Source of the DNA: a virus
Direction: 5' to 3' (one strand)
Length of the DNA stretch: 23,020 nt
Virus record (IMG/VR): IMGVR_UViG_3300009702_000795
Coordinates: 1-23,020 of that record
The first letter of the stretch is position 1, and each line of letters opens with the position of its first letter. The notes under the pieces were generated by a model. That model had not been told where the DNA came from, searched no databases, and saw nothing but the letters and a program-made list of their open reading frames with translations. The translations under genes and the position numbers were made by a program. Shown in pieces: positions 1 through 7,002 of this stretch.

Positions 1-1
1 A

Positions 2-1060
2 AAAGCATTCTCAATCTCATCTATTCCTTTAATAAGATATCCTAGACAGTTAGGGGAGTTCTGGAATGACCAATTGGTCCGTGGTGGCTTTGTAGCTTTA
101 ATGGCTCCTGAGAAACGCGGGAAGACTTTCTGGTTATTGGATCTTGCTATTAGAGGAGCCAGGGCAAATGCTAATGTGGCATTCTTCCAAGCAGGAGATA
201 TGACACAAGAACAGCAGTTGAGAAGGATTTGTATTTATTTGACAAAGAAATCAGATAAGGAAAAGCATTCAGGGAAGATGTATGAGCCTGTACGTGATTG
301 TATTTTTAATCAATTGGACACTTGTAATTTGAAGCAAAGGGAATGTCAATTTGGAGTCTTTGAGACTGAAGATGAAACTTATTTGAGAGAGAACGTTACC
401 AAGAAAGATTTGGTAGAGGCTTATGAAGAAAATCGTGATTATATCCCTTGCCATAATTGTACGAAATATTGGAAGAACAAATGGGGAGCAATTTGGCTTA
501 AAGAAGTGGATGCTGGTCCTCCTTTGACAATGAAACAGGCTGTCAAGTCAGTTACTGATTTTTTTGTTAAAGGGAAAAGAAGATTTAGACTTAGTTCACA
601 TCCTACTAGAACTTTAACGGTCACTGAAATTGAAAAGACGATTGATATTTGGGAAAGGAAGGATGGATTTGTACCTGATATTATTGTCGTTGATTATGTA
701 GATATTTTGGCGCCGGAAACTCATAATGATTTTAGACATCAGGAGAATGACAAGTGGATGCGGTTGAGGTCATTAAGTCAGAGTCGTCATTGTTTGGTTG
801 TTACTGCCACACAGGCTGATGCATCCTCCTATGACGTTGATACGTTGTCTCTAAGGAACTTTTCTGAAGATAAAAGGAAATACGCCCATGTCACTGCTAT
901 GTATGGTCTAAACCAAGATAAGAAAGGGAGGGAGAAAGAGCTAGGAATTATGAGGTTGAATGAATTAGTGGTGAGGGAGGATTCTTTTCTTGGATCTAGG
1001 ATCGTTCATATTCTTCAGAACCTTGATAGAGGGCAACCATGTCTGTCAAGTTATTGGTGA
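2..1060 (+). CDS. DnaB-like replicative helicase (5' truncated)
   Basis: The reading frame is open to the left edge, so the gene starts outside the window; the TTG at 74 is only an internal codon. The protein looks like the RecA-fold C-terminal domain of DnaB-type replicative helicases, which unwind duplex DNA ahead of the phage polymerase using ATP. A Walker A-like loop (APEKRGKT, near base 107) follows a typical 'gGxxxLMA' strand. A Walker B strand (DIIVVDYVDIL, near 680-710) is followed by a TATQAD segment, in the place of the conserved Gln motif. Between Walker A and B is a cysteine-rich insert (Cys at 299 and two more shortly after, then CHNC at 449-460) that could bind zinc. It lies upstream of the base-modification block and fits a replication role. 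The family call is good; the zinc idea is inference. Confidence 0.75.
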   Translation, partial: KAFSISSIPLIRYPRQLGEFWNDQLVRGGFVALMAPEKRGKTFWLLDLAIRGARANANVAFFQAGDMTQEQQLRRICIYLTKKSDKEKHSGKMYEPVRDCIFNQLDTCNLKQRECQFGVFETEDETYLRENVTKKDLVEAYEENRDYIPCHNCTKYWKNKWGAIWLKEVDAGPPLTMKQAVKSVTDFFVKGKRRFRLSSHPTRTLTVTEIEKTIDIWERKDGFVPDIIVVDYVDILAPETHNDFRHQENDKWMRLRSLSQSRHCLVVTATQADASSYDVDTLSLRNFSEDKRKYAHVTAMYGLNQDKKGREKELGIMRLNELVVREDSFLGSRIVHILQNLDRGQPCLSSYW

Positions 1061-1061
1061 G

Positions 1062-1090
1062 TTGAAAGAAATTAAAATGAATTGTATATT
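1062..1090 (+). promoter_or_regulatory. Promoter-like element, copy 1
   Basis: TTGAAA at 1062-1067 and TATATT at 1085-1090 are separated by 17 nt, like a sigma70 -35/-10 pair; read as TTG-N20-TAnnTT it also resembles Bacteroidota promoters. The string GAATTGTATATTA recurs before 2708 and 18469, and a close variant before 9652. It lies 18 nt upstream of the ATG at 1109, so the leader would be only about 10 nt. Confidence 0.6.
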
Positions 1091-1108
1091 AGATAAAACA
1101 ATAAGACA

Positions 1109-1459
1109 ATGAGTGATAGAATTAATATTCAGGATTTGATTGATAAAGACGCTTATGATGAGGCTAGAAAAGAAGTATCAGGGTGGTTAAGTAAAATAGA
1201 CAATAATTTTCTTGATCTGTTGAGAGGGATGGTTGAATTTCAAAATTTGACAATTAATAGTGAGGAGGTAGATATTTATGGCTTGTATAGCTTATTGACC
1301 TCATCCTCCTTTAAGTCTTATCTTGTTGAGAAAAGGGCACAAAAATACATCAATGAATTCTCCATTAAGTTTTATGAGAATGTCAATGAGATTATTAAGG
1401 AGAAGAGAGAAAGAAAGGAAATAGAAAAGAAGGAAATAGAAAAGAATATTATGGGTTAA
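1109..1459 (+). CDS. Unknown helical protein at the head of the deazaguanine block
   Basis: I do not recognise this 116-residue protein. It is charged and mostly predicted-helix in composition, with no cysteine pairs, signal peptide or membrane segment. The last 20 residues are a Lys/Glu helix built on a tandem duplication (EKKEIEK pattern). It is the first gene after promoter copy 1 and 20 nt before queD, so it is probably cotranscribed with the modification genes; whether it takes part in modification is unknown. No Shine-Dalgarno is visible before the ATG. Confidence 0.7.
   Translation: MSDRINIQDLIDKDAYDEARKEVSGWLSKIDNNFLDLLRGMVEFQNLTINSEEVDIYGLYSLLTSSSFKSYLVEKRAQKYINEFSIKFYENVNEIIKEKRERKEIEKKEIEKNIMG
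1415..1444 (+). repeat. Tandem 2 x 15 bp in-frame repeat
   Basis: Two exact copies of AAGGAAATAGAAAAG lie end to end inside the 3' end of the gene at 1109-1459. The unit is five codons, so copy-number change would lengthen or shorten the charged C-terminal helix without a frameshift. Confidence 0.9.
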
Positions 1460-1479
1460 TTTACCATTAAATAAAAGTG

Positions 1480-1902
1480 ATGAAAATAACTAGAAGAATA
1501 ATTTTTCACGCGGGCCATATGTTAAAGGATGATAATTCCAAATGCTATCATCCTCATGGTCATGAATATGTATTAGAATGCACCGTTAGAGGTGAAGTAA
1601 AAGAACAAGGATCTGAATCAGGGATGATAATGAACTTTGGTAGGTTAAAAGAAATTATGATGACACAGGTTCACGATGTCTTGGATCACAGGTTTTTGAT
1701 TGAAATGGATGATCCACGAATAGATCTATTCATTAAGGCTGTAGGGCATGATGCTGTTGTCATATTCTCTGCACCTCCTACGGCTGAGAATCTTATTGAT
1801 TGGATGTTCATGAAAATTAACGGAGCCTTACCAAGTGATATTATCATTTCCAAATTACTTTTGAAAGAAACCTTAAACTGCTGGGCAGAAAGAAATGAGT
1901 AA
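1480..1902 (+). CDS. queD: 6-carboxytetrahydropterin synthase QueD
   Basis: QueD converts 7,8-dihydroneopterin triphosphate to 6-carboxy-5,6,7,8-tetrahydropterin, the second step of 7-deazaguanine synthesis. The 140-residue protein has the family pattern: FHAGH with the first zinc histidine (H13), the nucleophile/zinc segment C22-Y-H-P-H26-G-H28, the LDHRFL segment, PPTAENL, and a late glutamate (KETLNCWAE). All catalytic and zinc residues expected for QueD/PTPS enzymes appear present. I chose the ATG at 1480 over the GTG directly before it at 1477; no Shine-Dalgarno decides between them. The gene overlaps queE by 8 nt, suggesting translational coupling. Its product would feed QueE. Confidence 0.93.
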   Translation: MKITRRIIFHAGHMLKDDNSKCYHPHGHEYVLECTVRGEVKEQGSESGMIMNFGRLKEIMMTQVHDVLDHRFLIEMDDPRIDLFIKAVGHDAVVIFSAPPTAENLIDWMFMKINGALPSDIIISKLLLKETLNCWAERNE

Positions 1903-2656
1903 ATTTAAGAATTATTTGTCTGTCAGTGAAGTGTTTTATTCTTTGCAAGGAGAAGGTTCAACGATGGGGATTCCTTCCGTATTTCTTAGACTTGCAGGAT
2001 GCAATCTTTTATGTGGAGCAATTCAAGACAAAGAATTGCACGGAGCTGCTACTTGGAGATGTGATACCATTGAGGTATGGATGAAAGGTAATAAGAAATT
2101 TTTCAATGAAGTTTTGTCTGAAGAATTTGTTGACCATCTTAAACAAGGTGCTCATCTAGTTATAACGGGAGGTGAACCTTTGTTGCAGCAACAAGAGATT
2201 CTTGATTATTTGTTGTGGTTTTATCAGAGGTATAAATTTTTTCCTTTTCTTGAAATAGAAACCAATGCAACGATTAAACCTTTACCTTATTTGGATATTC
2301 ATGTCAATCGTTGGAATTGTTCTCCTAAATTATCGACTTCAGGTATGCTTGTCTTTAGGCGATATAAATATGAGGTTCTGCTTGAATTCAGTCGTCATGT
2401 AGGGAATGGTAGTGATAGATTTTCAATTTTCAAATTTGTTATCACTGGACAAAAAGATTGGGATGAAATTGAGAATGATTATCTTAAGACTGGCTTAATT
2501 CAAGATAGAAAGAAAATTTGGTTAATGCCAGCGGCAGAAAGTAGAAAAGAATTGATTGAAATTAATGATGTTGTGGCTAAGATTGCACTTGAACAAGGAG
2601 TTAATTTTAGTACTAGATTACAGGTGGAAATCTGGAATAGGACCACTGGCGTTTGA
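1895..2656 (+). CDS. queE: 7-carboxy-7-deazaguanine synthase QueE (radical SAM, variant cluster motif)
   Basis: QueE is a radical SAM enzyme that contracts 6-carboxytetrahydropterin to 7-carboxy-7-deazaguanine (CDG). The N-terminus has the QueE signature (FYSLQGEGSTMG, then VFLRLAGCNLLC), and VITGGEPLL is the glycine-rich SAM motif. The usual CX3CX2C cluster motif is altered: cysteines are C36, C40 and C56 (CX3CX15C), with C56 in the family's CDT position followed by IEVW. So about a dozen residues are inserted between the second and third ligands. At 253 residues it is somewhat longer than many bacterial QueE proteins. It overlaps queD and precedes promoter copy 2. The family is secure; the iron-sulfur ligand assignment is by alignment in my head. 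Confidence 0.9.
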   Translation: MSKFKNYLSVSEVFYSLQGEGSTMGIPSVFLRLAGCNLLCGAIQDKELHGAATWRCDTIEVWMKGNKKFFNEVLSEEFVDHLKQGAHLVITGGEPLLQQQEILDYLLWFYQRYKFFPFLEIETNATIKPLPYLDIHVNRWNCSPKLSTSGMLVFRRYKYEVLLEFSRHVGNGSDRFSIFKFVITGQKDWDEIENDYLKTGLIQDRKKIWLMPAAESRKELIEINDVVAKIALEQGVNFSTRLQVEIWNRTTGV

Positions 2657-2681
2657 AAAAAATTGAACTGAATTGTATATT
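2653..2681 (+). promoter_or_regulatory. Promoter-like element, copy 2
   Basis: TTGAAA at 2653-2658 (overlapping the queE stop) and TATATT at 2676-2681, spaced by 17 nt. It contains the GAATTGTATATTA core of copies 1 and 4. The next ATG is at 2708, giving a leader of about 20 nt with no Shine-Dalgarno. It would allow the second half of the modification block to be expressed apart from queD-queE. Confidence 0.6.
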
Positions 2682-2707
2682 AAATTGAATAATTAAAAAC
2701 TAAAAAG

Positions 2708-3256
2708 ATGGCAAAGAAAAAGAAATTAGATGTGGACCTTCTAACAAAGAAAGAGAGGAAGGCATTGTTTATTGATGTAGCAAAAGAATTGCAAGACCTT
2801 TGTGAGTTCGAACCACCAATTGATACCAAAGGGAAAACTGAGGACCAATTGAAACTTTTGTTGAAAGAAGCTTATGTGACACTTCTTCCAGATGATGAAT
2901 TGACAGATGAAGCTACTGCTGTTTTTGATCATTTGGGATTAGGTGATGAGGCTGAAGAAAAGGAAGAGGCTGAAGAAGAGGAAGAGGCTGTTATGAAGGT
3001 TGAAAAATCTGAAAAGAAAGAAACAGCAAAACCACGAACCCGGGTACCAAAAGCTGAGAAAATAGCTTTTTTTACTCCTTTAATTTCTAAAGGGAAATCC
3101 ACTCGCGATCAATTGATTGAAAAAGGGATGAAAAAATTTCCTTCTTTAACAAAGGGTGCTATTGCAACTATGTTAACAGATGCAAAGAATCCGAAATACA
3201 ATCAATTTGAGAAATTGGTTGTGGTTGATTCTAAAGGCAACTTATCTTTCAAATAA
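2708..3256 (+). CDS. Unknown acidic-linker protein inside the deazaguanine operon
   Basis: I do not recognise this 182-residue protein. It starts with a basic patch (MAKKKK), followed by a helical N-terminal region to about residue 78. A glutamate-rich linker (about 79-99) and a Lys/Pro/Arg stretch (about 100-116) come next. The C-terminal region (about 117-182; GKSTRDQLIEKGMKKFPSLT and on) alternates helices and ends in two short strands, which could be a small winged-helix-like DNA-binding fold; that is inference. It sits right after promoter copy 2 and ends 1 nt before the queC start, so it is cotranscribed with queC-folE-queF-dpdA. A DNA-binding accessory role in modification is possible but unproven. 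Confidence 0.75.
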   Translation: MAKKKKLDVDLLTKKERKALFIDVAKELQDLCEFEPPIDTKGKTEDQLKLLLKEAYVTLLPDDELTDEATAVFDHLGLGDEAEEKEEAEEEEEAVMKVEKSEKKETAKPRTRVPKAEKIAFFTPLISKGKSTRDQLIEKGMKKFPSLTKGAIATMLTDAKNPKYNQFEKLVVVDSKGNLSFK

Positions 3257-3257
3257 T

Positions 3258-3962
3258 ATGCCTGAGAATTCAAAGAAAATTGTTATTGGGTTGTCTGGAG
3301 GAATGGATTCAGCCACCTTGTTAGGTGATTTTATTGATCAGGGATATCGTGATATTCATTGCTGCATTTTTCATTATGGATCAAAACATAATTCTTATGA
3401 AAATTTAGCCGCATTGAATGTCATAGAATTCTACAGACATAGAATTGAAATCCCGGGTTTGAAAATTTATGATCATAAAATGGATCTTGCAATTGTGATG
3501 AAAGATTTCAATTCAGCATTATTACTGCAAGGTGAAGAAATTCCAGAAGGTCATTATAATGACAATTCTATGAAGAAAACAGTTGTGCCAGGAAGGAATT
3601 TAATTTTTGCTTCATTGATGGCCGGTTTAGCAGAATCAATTGGTGCTGCAATTGTGGGATTAGGAGTCCATTCAGGAGATCATCATATCTATCCTGATTG
3701 TAGACCTGATTTTATCAATTCATTAAATCAAACTATTTCTTATTCTACAGAACAAAAGGTAAAAATAATAGCTCCTTTTGAGAAATTAGATAAAGGTGAT
3801 ATTTTGCTAAAAGGATTCAATTTTCTCCCTGTGGTTCCTTATCACTTGACTAGAACTTGTTATAAGGACCAGAAGAAGAGTTGTGGCAAATGTGGATCTT
3901 GTATAGAGAGACTTGAAGCATTTGAAAAAGTAGGAGTGACAGATTTAATTGATTACGAATGA
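3258..3962 (+). CDS. queC: 7-cyano-7-deazaguanine (preQ0) synthase QueC
   Basis: QueC uses ATP and ammonia to turn CDG into 7-cyano-7-deazaguanine (preQ0). The 234-residue protein has the PP-loop SGGMDS (S13-S18), the [11 protein letters not shown] segment and the [18 protein letters not shown] region. It also has the C-terminal zinc site C201, C209, C212, C215 (CGKCGSC). Everything expected of an active QueC is visible. An open frame extends 26 codons upstream, but that part overlaps the previous gene. The ATG at 3258, 1 nt after the upstream TAA, gives the normal QueC N-terminus ([10 protein letters not shown]). It is followed at 1 nt by folE. Confidence 0.95.
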   Translation: MPENSKKIVIGLSGGMDSATLLGDFIDQGYRDIHCCIFHYGSKHNSYENLAALNVIEFYRHRIEIPGLKIYDHKMDLAIVMKDFNSALLLQGEEIPEGHYNDNSMKKTVVPGRNLIFASLMAGLAESIGAAIVGLGVHSGDHHIYPDCRPDFINSLNQTISYSTEQKVKIIAPFEKLDKGDILLKGFNFLPVVPYHLTRTCYKDQKKSCGKCGSCIERLEAFEKVGVTDLIDYE

Positions 3963-3963
3963 T

Positions 3964-4554
3964 ATGATATATGATAAAACTTCTGAAGAAAAGGATTCTA
4001 CTTTGCCTTTACAAATAGGGCAAGCAATTCAATCTCAAATTATACAAATAGGAGAGGATCCTTATCGAGAAGGGTTAAAGAAAACTCCTTATCGAGTTTA
4101 TAAATCCTGGAGTGAACTCTATAAAGGATATGAGCAAGATCCAAAGGACTTGTTTACTATTTTTGAATCTGATGGATATGATCAGATGGTAGTTCTGAAA
4201 GAGATAGAACTCTATTCCATGTGTGAACATCATATGCTTCCTTTCTACGGGAAGGCTCATGTTGCATATATTCCTAACAATAAAATCATTGGTCTTTCAA
4301 AATTAGCTAGGTTGGTTGATTTATATGCTAGGAGAATGCAAATCCAAGAGAGGATAGGCCAACAAGTGACTGAAGATCTGATGAAATTTTTATCTCCTAA
4401 AGGGGCTGGTTGTATTATTGAAGCGACTCATATGTGCATGAGAATGAGAGGAGTCAGTAAGCAGAATTCAACTATGATTACTTCTTCATTGAAAGGAATA
4501 TTTTTGCAGGATAATTCTGTCAAATCTGAATTTATTAATTTAATTAAAAATTGA
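3964..4554 (+). CDS. folE: GTP cyclohydrolase I FolE
   Basis: FolE converts GTP to 7,8-dihydroneopterin triphosphate, the entry step shared by folate and 7-deazaguanine synthesis. The 196-residue protein carries the zinc ligands in the standard spacing: C87 and H90 in CEHHMLPF and C158 in [25 protein letters not shown] and the RIGQQVT segment complete the family core. The start at ATG 3964 (1 nt after the queC stop) is preferred to a TTG at 3949 inside queC. With queD, queE and queC it makes the phage independent of host supply of the precursor. Confidence 0.95.
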   Translation: MIYDKTSEEKDSTLPLQIGQAIQSQIIQIGEDPYREGLKKTPYRVYKSWSELYKGYEQDPKDLFTIFESDGYDQMVVLKEIELYSMCEHHMLPFYGKAHVAYIPNNKIIGLSKLARLVDLYARRMQIQERIGQQVTEDLMKFLSPKGAGCIIEATHMCMRMRGVSKQNSTMITSSLKGIFLQDNSVKSEFINLIKN

Positions 4555-4555
4555 T

Positions 4556-4969
4556 ATGAAAAAAGATAACATAGATGAATTGAAGTCATTGGGATCAAAG
4601 AAGACTGATTATTTAGATACTCCTTCTATTGATATATTGGAAACATTTCCTAATCAATTTGCAGAAAGAAATTATGAAATTAAATTAGAATTTCATGAGT
4701 TCACGAGTTTATGTCCTAAAACAGGGCAACCTGATTTTGCTTCAATTATAGTTACCTATACACCTGCAGAGAGATGTCTAGAGACTAAGAGTTTGAAATT
4801 ATATTTTTTCTCCTATCGCCAACAAGGAGCTTTCATGGAGACTACTATTAATTCTATTTTTTCTGACTTGGTTCAAAAATCAGCTCCTAAAAAAATGGAA
4901 GTGAAAGGAATTTTTAATTCTCGAGGAGGTATTCAGAATATTGTAACTTGTTCTTTGGATGAAGGATGA
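4556..4969 (+). CDS. queF: NADPH-dependent preQ0 reductase QueF
   Basis: QueF reduces the nitrile of preQ0 to the aminomethyl group of preQ1 with two NADPH. The 137-residue protein matches the short, single-domain (Bacillus-type) form. The catalytic cysteine C53 and acid D60 are seven residues apart in LCPKTGQPDFA, and the QueF motif ETKSLKLYFFSYR follows. Because the acid is kept, this looks like a true reductase rather than an archaeosine-type QueF-like amidinotransferase. Its presence in front of the DpdA-like gene predicts that preQ1, not preQ0, is the base loaded into DNA. The gene overlaps dpdA by ATGA. Confidence 0.93.
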   Translation: MKKDNIDELKSLGSKKTDYLDTPSIDILETFPNQFAERNYEIKLEFHEFTSLCPKTGQPDFASIIVTYTPAERCLETKSLKLYFFSYRQQGAFMETTINSIFSDLVQKSAPKKMEVKGIFNSRGGIQNIVTCSLDEG

Positions 4970-5913
4970 GGTCAATCAATTTATATTTTGCAGGCAGTAA
5001 TTACCCTTCTTCTCCTAAGATAAAGAATAGGTTGGTTTCTTATATGTATCCTGAACAATTTTTGAAATGGGTAGATTTAACGAAAAATAATCGAGGGAAA
5101 ATTTTACTTGATAGTGGTGCTTTTTCTGCTTGGAATAAAGGTGATAAAATTAATATTGATGATTATATTGCTTACATTCATTCCTGTCAGAAAATTTGTG
5201 ATTCTTCCAATAAAGAATTATTCGTTGTCAATTTAGATGTCATTCCTGGAAAGGTAGGAGAAACTTCTGAACTCAATCGAATTAGTAATAAAAAAGGGCA
5301 CGCAATTAAGGAGGGAGCAGCAGAGCAAGGATTGGAAAATATGAAAATCTTATTATCCAATGGAATAAAGCCTATTCATGTATTTCATCAAGGGGAGGAT
5401 TTGAAGTGGCTAGATAAGATGGTTGAATATATTGATTATGTAGGAATTTCTCCTGCCAATGATGTTTCAAACAAAGAAAAATTGAAATGGATTGAATTGG
5501 TATTCAATTATCTTTACTCTAATGGGATGGAAAAGATTAAGACGCATGGATTTGCTGTTTTTGGTTATGATGTGATCAGAAAATTTCCTTGGGAGAGTTG
5601 TGATGCTTCTTCTCCTATTAAATTAGCAGCTTGGGGGAAGATATTTTATCCTATAGGAGGTCTTTCCAATCCTGATTTTTCAAAACAATTTATGATCCTT
5701 AGGGTTTCTAAAAAAAGAGAAGCAGAAGGATTAGGTGATTTGAGACCTGGTATAATAGAATTGTTTAAGAAGGATGGATATTCAGTGGAAGATCTTCAAG
5801 ATAGATCCGTTAGAGCTTCAATTAATATGAGGTGCATTTTAGCATATCAAAGATGGGTTAATAAATGGAAAGAGAATCATGAATATTCCGTGTCTAAAAG
5901 TCTTTTATTTTAA
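4966..5913 (+). CDS. dpdA: DpdA-like DNA 7-deazaguanine transglycosylase
   Basis: This protein is related to tRNA-guanine transglycosylases but resembles the phage DpdA group, which exchanges guanine in DNA for a 7-deazaguanine base. Visible TGT/DpdA landmarks are LDSGAFSAW (D49), FVVNLDVIPG (D91), HVFHQGED, YVGISPAND, THGFAVFG and SCDASS...AAWG (D213). The last of these lies in the region expected for the nucleophilic aspartate, followed by PIGG. The tRNA-TGT zinc site (CXCX2C...H) is not apparent, in line with a DNA rather than tRNA substrate. At 315 residues it is shorter than most bacterial TGTs. Placement directly after queF and before the sliding clamp supports a DNA-modification role. 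The family is confident; the exact substrate base is inferred from queF. Confidence 0.85.
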   Translation: MRSINLYFAGSNYPSSPKIKNRLVSYMYPEQFLKWVDLTKNNRGKILLDSGAFSAWNKGDKINIDDYIAYIHSCQKICDSSNKELFVVNLDVIPGKVGETSELNRISNKKGHAIKEGAAEQGLENMKILLSNGIKPIHVFHQGEDLKWLDKMVEYIDYVGISPANDVSNKEKLKWIELVFNYLYSNGMEKIKTHGFAVFGYDVIRKFPWESCDASSPIKLAAWGKIFYPIGGLSNPDFSKQFMILRVSKKREAEGLGDLRPGIIELFKKDGYSVEDLQDRSVRASINMRCILAYQRWVNKWKENHEYSVSKSLLF

Positions 5914-5925
5914 GTTTAAGAAATT

Positions 5926-7002
5926 ATGAGAATAAACAGAGATCAATTACTTGAAGCATTGGAGGTCGTCAAACCTGGATTAGCATCAAAAGAATTAATA
6001 GAACAGACGACCTCTTTTGCTTTTTTAGATGGCATGGTTGTTACATATAATGATGAAATAAGTATCAGTCATCCAGTAGAAGGAATTGAATTTGAAGGGG
6101 CTATTAAAGCTAAGGAACTATATGGGCTCTTGAATAGAATTGATAAGAAAGTTGTTTCATTATCTATTTCTGATGAGGGTACTGAATTATTATTCAATGC
6201 GGGAAGAATTCGTTCTGGGTTACGATTAGAAACGGATATTAAATTACCTATTGATGAATTCAATGTAGAAGGAGCTGAATGGAAGGAAATAAAGAATCCT
6301 TCTCAGTTACGAAATTCCATTGCACTTTGTGCTGAAACTTGTGCCACTGATATGTCTAGATTGAAATTGACTTGTGTTGATATAAAGAATAATGGAGTCA
6401 TACAAGGATCAGATGGATTTAGATTTTTACAATGCTTAGGAGAGGCTTTGCCTTTTACTGATGATGAATTCTTATTACCTGCACATAATGCAGTAGAAGT
6501 ATCAAAATTTGAATTTTCTAGTATAATGGTAGACAAAGGCTGGGTCCATTTTAAGAATGAAGATGTTGGTTCAATATTTTCATGTCGTTTTATTGAAGAG
6601 GAATATGTTGATCAAAATATAATTGAAAATGTCGTTCAATTTGAAGACCCTATTCTTTTACCTTTTCCTAAGAAGATGATTAAAATGATTGATTTGGTAG
6701 GTCAATTCGCTGAACGAAAATATATTATGGATGAAAAGGTAGATGTCATTATTGAAGATGGGCACATTATGTTGAAAGCTGAAACAGAGGATACCAAGTC
6801 GTGGGTGAAGAATGTAGCAGCCATTGATACTGAAGAAAAGTTATCATTTTCCTTGACTCCTTCTTTATTTAAGAATATTTTATTGTTATCAGGCCATTGT
6901 TCAATTAATCCGAAGAGAACTAAAATTAAATTTTCAATGGAGATTGGAGGAGATTATTCTTGGTGTTATGTCATTATGCTACGAGACCCAAAAACTGATT
7001 GA
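5926..7002 (+). CDS. DNA polymerase sliding clamp (DnaN/beta-clamp-like)
   Basis: The 358-residue protein has the N-terminus typical of phage beta-clamp homologues (MRINRDQLLEALEVVKPGL) and a three-domain length. It also has a GSDGFRFLQ segment in the position of the bacterial (A/S)TDGHR motif and alternating strand patterns throughout. It would encircle DNA and tether the phage polymerase encoded two genes downstream, loaded by the ATPase at 9652. It starts 12 nt after the transglycosylase and its TGA overlaps the next ATG by one base (TGATG). No internal break was seen. Confidence 0.8.
   Translation: MRINRDQLLEALEVVKPGLASKELIEQTTSFAFLDGMVVTYNDEISISHPVEGIEFEGAIKAKELYGLLNRIDKKVVSLSISDEGTELLFNAGRIRSGLRLETDIKLPIDEFNVEGAEWKEIKNPSQLRNSIALCAETCATDMSRLKLTCVDIKNNGVIQGSDGFRFLQCLGEALPFTDDEFLLPAHNAVEVSKFEFSSIMVDKGWVHFKNEDVGSIFSCRFIEEEYVDQNIIENVVQFEDPILLPFPKKMIKMIDLVGQFAERKYIMDEKVDVIIEDGHIMLKAETEDTKSWVKNVAAIDTEEKLSFSLTPSLFKNILLLSGHCSINPKRTKIKFSMEIGGDYSWCYVIMLRDPKTD

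Noticed and set aside
74-1060. TTG at 74 as the start of the helicase gene
   Set aside because: The frame is open from base 2 and the upstream codons continue a sensible DnaB-like sequence (RQLGEFWNDQLVRGG), so the gene is cut by the window edge.
1061-1108. A preQ1 riboswitch ahead of the deazaguanine genes
   Set aside because: The intergenic stretches before 1109, 1480 and 2708 are too short and show no recognisable preQ1-I/II/III layout.
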